The notes beneath the pieces are model-generated. The model saw only the letters and a program-made list of their open reading frames with translations. It ran no database searches and was not told the origin of the DNA. A program made the position numbers and the translations under genes. A stretch of DNA of 64,000 bases, from the NCBI GenBank assembly GCA_030435675.1, contig CM059622.1:3658001-3722000 (forward strand). Direction: 5' to 3'. Positions 1 to 10,179 of the stretch are shown piece by piece (position 1 is the first letter of the stretch; every line of letters begins with the position of its first letter). This stretch comes from Steinernema hermaphroditum. Taxonomy: Eukaryota; Nematoda; Chromadorea; Rhabditida; Steinernematidae.

Positions 1-141
1 TTTCTTATGGATATGACCAGATTCTGCTTGATCTTGTTCCAAATGGCTTCTGTGGTCCTTGCTGTTTTGGACTGTTCTCGGTCTTCCACTTATTTGGCAA
101 ACAGTGATTCCTCCTGTCTCTTGAAAGTGTTCGACAAAACT
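1..141 (-). pseudogene. Tc1/mariner-like transposase fragment (N-terminal DNA-binding part)
   Basis: Read on the minus strand, two adjacent frames give the paired helix-turn-helix region of a Tc1-like transposase: an EHFQETG stretch followed by SGRPRTV, then after a one-base frame slip near position 55-62 the continuation TTEAIWNKIKQNLVISIRK. The GRPRTV motif followed by a helix ending in a run of basic residues is the usual linker between the two Tc1 DNA-binding subdomains. The fragment runs off the left edge, so the catalytic DDE part is not visible. The frameshift marks it as decayed. The family assignment rests on these short motifs only. Confidence 0.6.
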
Positions 142-860
142 CTGGACTTGAAAAAAATGGAATTTCCTTAACTTTTCAATTTCCGGAATCGGCATTCCAC
201 ACTTTTAATCAGCGATGGTAGCAAAACGGTCATTTTGGGACACCATTTTGTCGAAGGGGCAAGGAGAAAAATAACAGGGGAAACAGTAATCCTAGATCAA
301 AAAAGAACGAGGAACACGAATATAACAACAGAAGTGGTACAAAAAGGCGAAAAAGCAGGACAAATTGAAAAGTTTGACCCACTTACAGTATTTATGCGCC
401 ACCCTGTATATGAATACTGCGTGTAGACAGTAGACAGTCTGGGTGACGATCAATGGGTGGTGGCGCTCGGTGACGCCGGATTCTCCCCAACACGCCCTCC
501 TAAAAAGTCTTTAATGCTAAAAGTCGGTTATACGGTCCTCAGTCTCTCAATCGGAGGGTTCGATGCGCATCTATGTACATCCCTCCGCACTCAGGATTTC
601 GATTCCTCTACATCTCCTGATAATCCCATCCAAAGGGGTCATTCGTTTATGCGGCTTGTCCGCTCTCCTCCCTTCCTCCCCGAAGAGAAAGAATGAATCA
701 AAAAGAAAGGAAGAAAAACAAACTCTCGAAACTCCACTCCACACAATGTCAACATACTACCTCTTTATTCAAAGTTGCGTCCCTTTAAACGGATGTAGGC
801 TCGGCGTCTTCTCGACGCTTTTTGGCTTCCTCGACGCCTTGCTGGTGGCCTACGGCTGGG
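142..860. other. Intergenic stretch, nothing recognised
   Basis: Only short open frames without ATG starts, splice context or recognisable motifs occur here. No repeat or RNA gene was recognised. Confidence 0.5.
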
Positions 861-873
861 GTTTTCTTAAAGT

Positions 874-996
874 TCAACACAACAATGAGTTCAACATTGT
901 TTCCATCGTTCTCTGAAATATTGTCGGTGCTGACGACACTCCGAACGGGATTCTTTAGTATTGGAATAACCCGTTATGTGTCGTTATCGTCATGTA
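874..996 (-). pseudogene. Reverse transcriptase fragment, distal part (Ty3/gypsy-like), cut off by the hAT element
   Basis: On the minus strand this flank encodes a THNGLFQY-like segment, one stop codon at 955-957, then IPFGVSSAPTIFQRTM, the well-known RT block that follows the LDL..AYLQ motif in Ty3/gypsy elements. It is the continuation of the RT fragment at 3760-3977; the two are separated only by the hAT element at 997-3759. The frame ends in further stops near 873, so the retroelement was dead or has decayed since. Confidence 0.75.
989..996. repeat. Target-site duplication, left copy (GTCATGTA)
   Basis: These eight bases immediately left of the TAGGGTTGTCGAAT inverted repeat match 3760-3767 (GTCATGCA) at 7 of 8 positions. 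An 8-bp duplication is the hallmark of hAT insertion. Confidence 0.8.
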
Positions 997-1017
997 TAGG
1001 GTTGTCGAATACTGAAA

Positions 1018-1085
1018 AATCCTCGAATATCGAACTTAGTCGAATATTCGATATTCGAAGATCCTCGAATATCGAACCTGGTCGA
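1018..1085. repeat. Left subterminal TCGAATATTCGA repeats of the hAT element
   Basis: Several imperfect copies of ATCCTCGAATATCGAA and its inverse lie directly inside the left TIR. The same motif in longer array is at the right end, which supports a common role as transposase-binding subterminal repeats; that role is inferred. Confidence 0.65.
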
Positions 1086-1172
1086 ATTGAGGAATCGGCT
1101 AAAGCTAAGATGGGAAGTTTCTTGTTAACGAGAAAAAAACAAAACAAGTCCGAATCACTCTTCCACGTCACT

Positions 1173-3449
1173 TCAGTCGTCTTCGGGATCAGGTGCCGAC
1201 GCTTCGTTTCTTACAGCGGCCTTGACTACCAGCAGCTTTTCGGCCTTCTTCGTTGATAGACGCGTCCGCAACTTGTTGGCGAATAAAAGACTAGCCTGTG
1301 AAAAGGCTCTTTCCGATTCCACACTAGAAGCCTGCACAGAGAACGCGCGTCTTGCCATGGAGGAAAGGTTCGGATAATCGTGACGTCGTTTTGCCCACCA
1401 TTGGAGACAGCGACGATGAGCGTAATCATTCGGCATGGGCAATTCTTCCATGGTTGCCTCTTTGAACCGTTTGATTTCATCCTAGAAGACATTTTTATGT
1501 TTACAATTGGAATAGTAGAATTTACGTCAACGTTCCGCTCCTCTTGAGATTGAACTGGTGCGAGACGGGGATGATTCTTGTGCTCATCTGTGTTGGTTAG
1601 CCAGTCAAAGGCGGATGTTGCACCTGGCTCTGACTCTTCGTCTTCCATAACTGTTGCATCATCCTCATCATTCTCCGTGATTAATTGCAGCGCCTCTTCA
1701 GCAGTGAACCTTCTGTCCGTGATAGGCAACGATATGTCAGTGTCTTCAACGGCTGCGTCACTTTCTCCGATAGGGTGCGTGCTTTTGGAGGCAAGTTCTC
1801 CGAGGAGACGGCGGCGAAGGAGAGCTTCGATTTCGTTCCAAGTTGAAACAGGAAGGAATCGTTTTCTGAATCAGATCAGTTATTGAAATCAACGACACTC
1901 CAGCCTACCTATGGAACCTTGGGTCCAGAAAACAAGCCAGTTCGATATTGTCGTTGCTCTTGTACTGGTCAAATCGACGCTTGCATTCTTCAGACAGGAA
2001 GAAGGCCAAACTGGAAACTTCATCACTCCGTGACGTTGTTTTAAGATTCTCATAATTCTTCGTCAGCTGTTTTACGAGAAAGGGCAAAATTCCAACATGA
2101 GCTTCAGATCCGGACGCCTAAAAGCTCCAAATAATCAAAAACGAAGTATAGAAGAGGTCATACCAAATTAGTTGCCTGCTCCAGTGGTTTCAAAGTGATC
2201 ATAATATGACGAAGATCGTCGAAGTCAACCGGCCTCAGTTGAGTAATGCTTGAGGCTTGTACCGAGCGGCGATTCGCCGCTGACTTTGCATAGCGAATCA
2301 ACACCTCCTCCTTTTCAACAACGGATCGAACACATTCGATTACAGAGTTCCATCGGGTCGGGCAGGCAGTTTTCAGAAGCGTTGGCGTAAAGTTTGATTC
2401 CGGGCCATTACGTTCTTTCTCGATAATCTTCTCCACCTCCGCCAAAGCCGCCACTTGACTATTACTTCTTCGGAAAGAAGCGACGATGTCGATGGCCTTC
2501 TTTACCAACTCGTCAGCTTTCACGCATCTTTCCAGAGAAGATTTCACAATCAAGTGAAGATTGTGACAGAAACAATGAATTCTGAAAGGAACAAATTCAG
2601 ATGACATTTCTTATACAGAAGCATACGAAGTAACTCCTAGAGTGTCGCACATCGCTGCCATATTGGCCGCGCCATCGCGTGTGATCCCCACCACGTCGGA
2701 AAGAGAGATTTCGAAGGACTTCAAGTTCTCTGCTACTAAGCTGCTCAAATTAATGGCAGTATGTTTGATTTCCGCGCAAGGCACAATCCCGATTATCTCG
2801 CTGACCGAGCGAAAGTCGCTTGTTAGCAAGCGGTAATACTAAAGATAACAAACTATTGCAGGGACCACAGTTAAGCACTTACGCGAACAGCGAATGGGTC
2901 CCTTTTGTGTACGAGTCAGCCGTGATGCTGATCGGCTTTCCGGAGAAAACCGACTGCGTCCGATCCTTAGCTCTCTGATACTCCCGATCCAAAATGGGCC
3001 CGAGAAGTTCATGTCGGCTTGGAATCTGCAACTCATGTGTTATATTGGAGAAACTGAAAATCTAACGCCTACTTTAACATCAGAGGCATTAAACCGCACC
3101 AGCGCTTTAAAGGACTGGTACTCAGTGACGTTTGCGCTTAGATTCGCGTCCGCGATGAACTTCACAAGTAAGGTCTCGAACTTCTGTGAGCGCTGCTTGT
3201 TGAGCGCCAATCCTCCGCGTAATCCGTGATAAAGGTTTGTGTTGCTCGCTTCGAAGGATTCTCAACTTCTTCGTGTTGCACCACGGCCTTTACTCCAAGG
3301 TCGACTTCTGCATGGGCCTTCTTCAGATGGGTCCACAGGGGTGAAGTCGTCCCTGTTGAACTAATCGCAAACCGCCGCAAGCAGCGATTACAGGTCGCGA
3401 CGTTTCCACTACGCGTATAATGGTTCCAAACCAAACTTCCGCCACCCAT
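1173..3449 (-). pseudogene. hAT transposase (BED zinc finger plus dimerisation domain), probably inactive
   Basis: DNA transposase of the hAT superfamily, encoded in about seven blocks separated by short introns: roughly 3449-3050, 3030-2890, 2836-2640, 2605-2165, 2100-1905, 1745-1490 and 1470-1173. The first block holds a BED-type zinc finger (CNRCLRRF, then LWTHLKKAH). Middle blocks hold the catalytic-domain signatures ITADSYT, GITRDGAANM, CFCHNLHLIV and ACPTRWNSV, and FLDPRF. The last block is the C-terminal hAT dimerisation domain (WWAKRR, then SVESERAFSQAS) and ends in a stop at 1173. A one-base frame change near 3215, between TDYAED and LALNKQRSQKFE, interrupts the first block, so I regard the copy as decayed, though a sequencing error is possible. 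Confidence 0.85.
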
Positions 3450-3572
3450 TACGGCAAGATCGATCAAGAGAGAATGATAACCGACACTAGGAAATGAAAC
3501 TCCTGATGATAATAAGCACACCATTTGATAGTGCAACTTTGCCGTGTCAAGACCCAGAACACACTTTGATTC

Positions 3573-3750
3573 GAAATTCGAAAACCCTCGAATTTCGAAT
3601 ATGGTCGAATATTCGATATTCGAAAATCCTCGAATATCGAACCTAGTCGAATATTCGATATTCGAAGATCCTCGAATATCGAATATTCGATTCGATTCGA
3701 TATTCGTAAAAACACGAATTATTCGATTCGATTCGATTCGATTCGATTCG
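3573..3750. repeat. Right subterminal array of ATTCGA / TCGAATATTCGA repeats
   Basis: About 180 bp of tandem and inverted ATTCGA-type motifs, ending in a run of ATTCG pentamers next to the right TIR. They mirror the shorter array at the left end of the hAT element. Confidence 0.75.
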
Positions 3751-3759
3751 ACAACCCTA

Positions 3760-3767
3760 GTCATGCA
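3760..3767. repeat. Target-site duplication, right copy (GTCATGCA)
   Basis: Eight bases following the right TIR; 7 of 8 identical to 989-996. Confidence 0.8.
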
Positions 3768-3977
3768 TGGCTTAGATTCTTCGACTAGCGGCAGCTGTAG
3801 GTAAGCGTCCTTTAGGTCGAGTTTTGAAAATTGTTCTCCTCCGTTCAGTGCTCGGAAGAGTTCGTCCGGTTTGGGTAGTGGGTATTGGTCGATTGCTAAC
3901 TGGGGATTTACAGTTAGTTTAAAATCCGCACATACCCTCCCTCTTCCTCCCCCGCCGGGAATGATCGAATTTCCCAA
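3760..3977 (-). pseudogene. Reverse transcriptase fragment, proximal part (Ty3/gypsy-like)
   Basis: The minus strand reads VCADFKLTVN, then DQYPLPKPDELF, then SKLDLKDAYLQLPL, the conserved RT palm segment of Ty3/gypsy elements, and breaks at EESKPCMT exactly where the hAT element is inserted. The matching downstream part is at 874-996. Upstream (above 3977) the frame is open but unrecognisable. No LTRs, protease, RNase H or integrase were found nearby, so this is a relic. Confidence 0.85.
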
Positions 3978-4129
3978 GGAAACGAGCCCTCCTCCTTCTC
4001 TTTGCTCCGCCCCCGGCTGCGTTCTTAAAAAGCAGCCGTCGGCGCTCCTGTTCCAGAGTTTCCCTTTTTCTGATTGTCGTGAATAAAAGGTGTAAAGAAG
4101 CTCTTTGTTCCGACTCCACTACCTTGCGA

Positions 4130-4440
4130 CCAGAGTTGGCGGGTTCGGGTTTTCGGGTCGGGTTTTTCGGGTTTTCGGGTCGGGTCGGGTACCCGAAAGT
4201 TTCGGGTTCGGGTACCCGACAGAAACAGTGTGGAGAAAGGAGGAAAATAAAAAGGGCACATCGCAAAAACGGGGGACGGTCGTAAAACATATTTTCGATT
4301 ATTTCGAAATCATTGCTGTGAGAAAGATGATTGATGATATGAGAAATATATTAGTGGTAGTAAACCAGCAGAAACGTTCTGTAGGTTGTGTACAACTTTT
4401 TGGTCAGGTACCCGAACTTTCGGGTACCCGACCGGGGCCA
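4130..4440. repeat. GGGTTCGGG/TTTTCGGG low-complexity repeat with inverted GGGTACCCGA units
   Basis: 4138-4222 is a run of GGGTTCGGGTTTTCGGGTCGG-type units, and 4408-4432 has an inverted counterpart (ACCCGAACTTTCGGGTACCC). A related stretch in reverse sense is at 10615-10660. It could be a small non-autonomous element with internal simple repeats; I could not fix its ends or a target duplication. Confidence 0.5.
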
Positions 4441-5368
4441 CAGCGCAGGCCACAGCATCAGAGACGGATGGAGCGGATTCACCTCTTCACCGATACGATC
4501 CTCCGGTAACTACGGTGTGATACTGTGCCTGTTTGTCCGAAGTCGAACCAAGGATGGCCTCCGAAAAATGCCGTTGGCTAGGGAAGTTAAACGTTAGACA
4601 GTGAAGTCTAAAAAGAATCCCTTAAATCTCTGTTGATGTGTTGCTCTCACTACAATGAACGATTTCACGATTTTACTTCATGAATCAAAGGCGTTACGCC
4701 TTGCATGACACCGATTAATAGACAACAGAGGAAATCACTTGTAGACGGCTTCATTCCTGGCGCGGCGTTGATGTCGAACCGGTCGTAGACGGCGCACTTC
4801 ACGGGGCATCTGGGAATCGGCGAAACTCCGGAAATGGCGGTCGAACTTCTTCTTCTCGGGGCGTTTGAGGAGGCTTCTGCGTCAGAGGAGGCTTCTGAGC
4901 TCGCATCTACTACGGAGAGATGAGTCCGTTGTTCGGGGGTTGCGTGTTCCTCAGTGTTGATGTCCTCAGAGCGTCAGCGACCTTCGGGGTGACATCTCAC
5001 GCAGCGTCGGGCGTCGGATTTCTGGCGTCGGACATCTTGTTGTCAACGGTGGTGGGACTACGGCTTCCGGGTGTCCCAATTCCCTCTGGAAGCCGGAAAA
5101 CTCACAACTGCCACAGGCTTTGCTGTTTGACCAACCCGACGCTCAGAGAGCGACCGGAGGGACCGACCGCTCGCCACCGCGACACGAATGAGAAGCCACT
5201 ACTATGAATCACTTCTTAAATCTTTGTTTTCATGTCGCCTCGATAAGCTTGCGTTTCCCAGGCTTTGCCACTATTCTCTCAGCAGAGGATTCGCACGCTC
5301 CATGCCATGACTGTGTGAGAGCGAGACACTCTGCTGTGACTGTTCTGTCGGGGGTGAGAAGTGAGTTA
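4441..5368. other. Intergenic, no gene supported; possible decayed retroelement
   Basis: GC-richer sequence with an open frame at 4920-5207 that has no recognisable domain. A GACCGCTC-rich stretch at 5150-5195 resembles the repeats at 8140-8205 and 47075-47125. Given the RT relic next to it, it may be eroded retroelement sequence; that is inference. Confidence 0.4.
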
Positions 5369-5370
5369 TA

Positions 5371-5760
5371 TTAGGTTGATGCAAAATAAATGTCGATTTT
5401 TGTTAAAAAGAAAATTGATCATGAAAGTACAATAATCAAAAGCTGAACCCAAAAGACATTCACCATTAGTATTCACGAGTTGTCGCCTATGTCCACGTAG
5501 AGAGTGAATTGGAAACAAAAAAAGGAAACTTGCTTTGTTTGAAGTTGTGTGGTATGCAAATCCGCACTGGGCACTTTTTCTCGATCATGTTTAACGTAAA
5601 ATTTTATTTTAATTAGAAAGGGCCAGCGGGACGGAATATATATCAAACGATGCGCGAGTGCAAGCTCTACAAGAACTATTAATCATGTCATACAGAAACT
5701 TATTATAATGAAAGAAAGAACAAAATCAACATGATCGACATTTCTTTTGCATCAACCTAA
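5371..5760. mobile_element. Non-autonomous mariner-type element (MITE) with 26-27 bp TIRs
   Basis: The left end begins TTAGGTTGATGCAAAA and continues TAAATGTCGAT; the right end is the inverse with one mismatch (ATCGACATTTCTTTTGCATC followed by AACCTAA). TA dinucleotides flank both sides (5369-5370 and 5761-5762), the mariner target duplication. The TTAGGTTG start is the classic mariner TIR. The 390-bp interior has no transposase frame, so it would depend on an element elsewhere. Confidence 0.85.
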
Positions 5761-5762
5761 TA

Positions 5763-7550
5763 CTAACATCGAATCAAAAAAAGCCGAGTCGGATTGTAAA
5801 CAGTTTATAGTGGGGACAATTGCAGCCGTTCGCGGGGAGTTGTATGAAGAGAGTATGAAGCCGATGAACAATGCGAACACGCCGGCTCGGACTGGCTCCA
5901 GAGCGAACTAAGCTGAGCCGAGCCGAGTAAGAGCCGGCTCGGGTTCGGATTGCGCAGTTTCAACACGTTATGTTGACCACTTAAAAGCAATAAACACGGC
6001 TGCGCGCGAATTCGCACGCTCTATGTACTAAAAACCATGTAGCCCTGCGGGCGGAAAAATTGGTGCTTATGCAACTATCTGAAACTGGCCAGAAACTGTA
6101 AAACTGTGAAGAAACGCAAGACCTAGCATCCCCAGAGACATAGCGATAGTAGACCGGTTCGATCTCAGCTATCTGTGTGGTTCATTGCGAACGCGTTTCG
6201 TTTATAAGCGGGCAGTGTCGGTTTCGATCCCCTTAGGGGTCCTTATTTAGTGTGGATGTTTTCCCCGTGATTTCGGAAAAACACACACAAACGGACCCGT
6301 CGGTTCTCCGTTTATATATAGGGGATATCCCTTTTTCAATTGAGTTCAAATTAGTTTACAATATAATACAATATAATAGAATACCGCATGTAGAAATCTC
6401 AGAACATGGGATTTTAGCGTTGCCGTTTAGGTGATCTTAAAATAACGACATTCTTCTTATCACGATTACAAACGTTTCTATGGTATAGTTCCAATGCCTA
6501 AAGCACTTTTATTTATTAACTACAGAACAAGAGCGATCGAAAGGTCCCCTAACTAAGTATGCGTTGGAGTAATATTTATGACTGTTGTGCTATTCGAGTG
6601 CGTTTGTTTCGATACTATATCAATCAACCCAGCACACTATATCAATAGCTTCTCACGCGCAAACAAAACTTGCACGCGTCCCTTTCCTATTGTAGAACCA
6701 TGTGCCCTTGGCAGAAAGAAGAATTTCCAGGCCATGTGCCGATTTCGGTGAACTTCGAAACGGTCCAATCAATCGAGTACCCGGCTATGTAGCGCCTTCT
6801 CGTCGTTTCACAGCTTCGTACAGCGCGTCATAGTTGTAAAATACCTGCACAGAACTGAATTAATACAGAAAACGCAAAAAAAGACGAGCGACATAGTAAA
6901 ATACACGCGAATCTAGTAGGTGATGCTTTAATTTTGTATCTGGTAGTAGCAAAAGCTGCGGAAGAGCGAGTTATCATAAGAGGCGTGTGGTGAAAATCAC
7001 GAAAGTCACCAGAAAAAAAGTAAAAAGTAAAAAAGCTGATGCGGCAAGCTTTCCCGCAGTTCGTAGCTCCGCCCATCATCACTTCCGGTGCGTCTGCGGG
7101 TCCTATGAATCATCGCTTTATCGATTGGAAAGTTGCATTTTCGTTTTCTAAAATAAAACCATTTTTATTTGATTTCTAACACCTCTAAAAAGCTTTGAAC
7201 TTGACCGTTTGATTCCGGGTTTTCTGCGCTCGTCATTGTCTGTTGTCCTCGCTTTCCATCCGTGGTCCCGCTTGTCCGATTGATGCCCTTATATGGCATG
7301 TTCCGTTGTTGGTTGTAGTTTCGTTGTTTCTCGTCGTTTTCCGTGTTCGTAGCTGGTCTTCCTCTACCTAAATGATACTTCATTATTTTGTGTCGCTTTC
7401 CAAACCTTTCCGCGGTGTTTTCTCTGCTTTCTACAGCTTCCATAATTACTACATATTTATTACAGACATGTGTATTCTTACAGCCTTGACACCATGGATA
7501 CCTTGAATCATGAAGATGATAAGCGCCGCGAAAAAGGGAACCCCTCGAAA
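5763..7550. other. Intergenic region with repeat fragments, no gene supported
   Basis: Holds GCCGAGCC-type GC-rich simple repeats at about 5895-5950 and a degenerate copy of a dispersed repeat at about 6100-6210 (see findings). The minus strand from 7555 down to 7165 is open downstream of the truncated lectin-family fragment but is unlike any domain I recognise. Confidence 0.4.
6105..6210. repeat. Dispersed repeat copy, related to 50400-50600 and 52600-52660
   Basis: The segment CCTAGCATCCCCAGAGACAT is matched at 52621-52640 (CCTAGCATTCCCAGAGACAC), and the stretch around 6167-6200 (CTGTGTGGTTCATTGC) is matched at 50569-50588 (CTGTGTGGCTCATTGC). This marks a dispersed repeat of unknown type. 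Confidence 0.5.
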
Positions 7551-7557
7551 GGGAAGT

Positions 7558-7815
7558 TTGTCCATTTTCGATGTCAAAAGCGATTTTGTCCTCTTGGAAC
7601 GCTTTCAGAGCGCACGCGTGCTTCCCGGCTACGACTCCCTTGGAGTCTCTGTCTTTGGCGATCAGCTCGTGGGGTATGAGGGAGTACCGTAAGCGGAGCG
7701 CATTCGTGACATGAAGTAGAAGCTGCAAGGATTGGGGATACACGATAAGAAAAAAATTTAAATTTTGCAAAACCTACCACTGAAGCAATGAAACGTCTTA
7801 GCGCAGAAGAGCCAT
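7558..7815 (-). pseudogene. Truncated copy A of the CCP-repeat/lectin family (signal peptide and part of N-terminal domain)
   Basis: The signal-peptide exon (7778-7815) aligns with that of copy C but is 38 rather than 39 nt, a one-base deletion that puts a stop right after ATGGCTCTTCTGCGC. The next exon (from 7722 down to about 7558) encodes LRLRYSLIPHELIA and ACALKAFQEDKIAF, clearly the family N-terminal domain, then homology stops abruptly at position 7558. No Cys-repeat or lectin exons follow. The region upstream (to about 7930) also aligns with that of copy C (12948-13060), so the duplication included promoter sequence. Dead by truncation and frameshift. Confidence 0.8.
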
Positions 7816-8129
7816 CTCCTAGAAATGGACTAGTATCGAGTCTCCACAGCCTTCGCATTTCTACAATTCCATCAGTTTCCATGGAAGCTTGCAGACTTCG
7901 TGACGACAACGCCTCCGACATAATTAAAACGATGAGATCACCAGGTTCAAATGAGTATCCAATATCGAGCAGCTTGTAAATGATGCTAAGTCAAGGCTGC
8001 CCTGATACCAGAGCCTTTTTTGATAGGGTGTCGGTTATTTTGCATAAAATAATGTCCGAGTTTTTGGCCCGAAATGAACGTTGTTATCCTTTCTTGATTA
8101 TGCGCTGAACAAATGTCAGAACATGTAGC

Positions 8130-8210
8130 GACGGCCGAGAACGACCGCTCACTCAACTCATTGGGCGGTCATCAGAGAGAACGAGTGGACGATCCGACCG
8201 ATCGCCACAT
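8130..8210. repeat. Dispersed repeat with AACGACCGCTCACTCAACTC core
   Basis: The 20-base core occurs at 8147-8166 and again at about 47105-47124, with a looser GACCGCTCGCCACCG relative near 5158. It sits just past the 3' end of the copy B lectin gene. No TIR or structure could be fixed. Confidence 0.55.
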
Positions 8211-8286
8211 TTTGGATATTATCTTGGATATTGTTAACAAGCACAACAATCAGATGATAAAGGCATTATCTCTTCGTGGTTTTCCC

Positions 8287-10090
8287 CTATGCGCTGTCGT
8301 ACGCTGCCATACAAACCAGGATACCGCGCAGGCCCAGCCAGGCGGGTGTACCGTTTACGTCAAGCCACTGACCATGGCCATTCAGTCGGACGAAATACTA
8401 AGAGCAAATATTAGTCAGAAGTTGTTTTTTTGGCTCTCGTCTACCTCTGGTCCCTGCGCGGGTGCTGATATTCCGATTAAGTTGTTCGGTTCACCGGGGA
8501 TGAAGTTCGTATATGAAGGTTTGGATCCGTCAGAGACCCATCGGAAACCGTCTTTGCTCCAAGCCTCACCTTCGGGTATCTGCAGTCCGATCACTGCCTC
8601 GCTATCCATCGAAGCTAGATAGTTTTCCTCGATGTGAAGAAGTGCTCCCATAACTTACCTACGACCTGATTCTGCGCAGCGTTTTCTATCTTTACAGGAT
8701 CGGCTTTGAGTTTCTTACAGTAGTCGTTCATTTCTTTTATCCCGTGAAGTTGGCGACTCTTGTCCTAAACCAAAATAGGCCGAATTCCGAACTTTCACTT
8801 ACAATGGCGACGTGTTTCAAACACTTGCCGAACTCCTTCCGATATGTGAAACCAGGCGGACAGCAAACCGACGATCCAGAGGTCCATTCCATGTCGGATG
8901 GGCAGCACACCGGGTTATCCTCATGCATGCCCTTGTATTCCGTTCCTCGAGAACAACAGATCTCCTTCCTATCCACCTTCTTGACGAACATCTTTCCTTT
9001 AGGACAGCAGACGGCCTTGTTCCCGTCAGCTCCAGCGACTTCGTATCCTCGAGCACAGCATTTGTCTTTTTCTGGACAACACACTTCTTTTCCTCCGTAT
9101 TTCCCGGGGAAGGTGTTCTTCGGACAGCAAACGTCTTTTCCGTTCTCTTTGATCGCCCAGCAACAACTTGAAGATCCGCCCAGGGCCACTTGTCCCGTGG
9201 GACAGCAAAAGGATGTCCCGTTTGAGTACTTTCCACGCGATTCCACAGGACAACACTTCTCCTTTCCATTGATGTCCTTCACGACGTAACAACAAGTGTT
9301 TGAACCTTCCAGAGTGCGTTCGCCTTTGGGGCATTCAACTGAATGAGGAGGGTGATAAAGGGAAACACGGAGACACCTACTCATGCATTTGGGGTTGTCT
9401 GCCTTCGTCGTACAGTGGGTGTACTAAAATAAATCAACGGAAATGGATGGCTTACATGAAGGTATGCTAATTAGTGAATGTTCAAATCTTCAATGGCACT
9501 AGGAGGGGGAAAAAGGCTCAGCTTTCGGACTGGAAATTCAGCGGGACATGATATATTAGAGGGCACCTCCTAAAATGGTCAAGTAAATAAACTCACTAAG
9601 TTCTTCATCTTGTTGCACAATGCTTCGTTCAATTCACACTTCTTAGGTCCATTCAGGAATTGTCGAACTGAAAGCTAGAGCTTGGACACAGTTCGCATAT
9701 CATCGATACCATCAATTTTGGATGGATCCAGGCACTGATCATTGTTCTGGGAGCTCTGGTCCAACAGGTAGGTGGCGACGTTTCTTAATCCGTTCTGAAA
9801 ACCCGTAAGTGTGTCTAAAAGGAAACATTCCATTCCGGTCGGATTGTTTTCGATAGTAAAGGCGATGTTCTTCTCGGTGTAGGCATGCACCATGCATTCA
9901 TATCTGCTCACCACAATGCCTTTACGTAGTGAGAGGGCAGCTGTGAGGCCGTGAGGGATAAGTGAATATCTCACACGCCCCTCAATCGTGCTGATTGGAA
10001 AGATCTGTGAATAAGTAGATCTAACATGGATGATGATGGACAAGGACCTACCAAGAGCCAGAAGGCAAGGGCGACCAGGATGTCACTCAT
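8287..10090 (-). CDS. Copy B: secreted CCP-repeat / C-type lectin-like protein, 456 aa, intact
   Basis: Eight exons: 10052-10090, 9710-10004, 9597-9667, 9381-9423, 8803-9338, 8659-8764, 8445-8614, 8287-8397; all phases join. Residues 1-20 are a signal peptide (MSDILVALAFWLL). Residues about 21-112 form a family-specific domain with Cys in ECMVHAY and MECFLLD, which resembles a PAN/apple pattern (inference). A short Cys-bearing linker follows, then residues 150-328 with 11 Cys-Cys pairs in CCPxG-type units. Residues 329-456 are a C-type lectin-like domain: WVSDGSKPSYTNF, GEPNN (EPN-type sugar/calcium motif), GQWLDVN, terminal GILVC. The usual inner disulphide Cys pair of the lectin fold is missing. 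Likely secreted; ligand unknown. Close paralogue of copy D. The start is the only ATG giving a signal peptide. Confidence 0.85.
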
Positions 10091-10179
10091 CGCTGAAAAT
10101 GACTTTTTGAGCGGCCGACTGAAAGCACTCACTGTGGGAACCGACTGCGATGTGGAGATGGATGGCGCCAGAAACGGCA

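Larger units (their letters stand above)
997..3759 (-). mobile_element. hAT-family DNA transposon with TIRs, nested in a gypsy-like RT fragment
   Basis: The element begins TAGGGTTGTCGAAT at 997 and ends with the inverted copy ATTCGACAACCCTA at 3759, flanked by an 8-bp target duplication with one mismatch. Its interior carries a minus-strand transposase with a BED zinc finger and hAT dimerisation domain. The subterminal regions (1018-1085 and 3573-3750) are packed with ATTCGA/TCGAATATTCGA motifs, as is common for the subterminal transposase-binding repeats of hAT elements. The insertion point lies inside a reverse-transcriptase fragment whose two halves lie directly outside the ends. Length is 2.76 kb, normal for hAT. 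Confidence 0.88.

Noticed and set aside
3162..3977. A long continuous minus-strand frame joining RT-like and BED-zinc-finger sequence
   Set aside because: It looks like a fusion protein but merely reads through the hAT inverted repeat and subterminal ATTCGA array; the RT part is host DNA outside the element.
4920..5207. Plus-strand frame of 95 codons
   Set aside because: No domain, no splice or promoter context, next to transposon remains; probably chance in GC-rich DNA.
6150..6240. GGTTCGATC and GGTTTCGATCC stretches resembling tRNA B boxes
   Set aside because: No paired T-stem, acceptor stem or A box at the right distance; not a tRNA gene.
8744..9289. Long Pro/Ser/Gln plus-strand frame antisense to the copy B Cys block
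   Set aside because: A shadow of the repetitive Cys-Cys coding sequence on the other strand.
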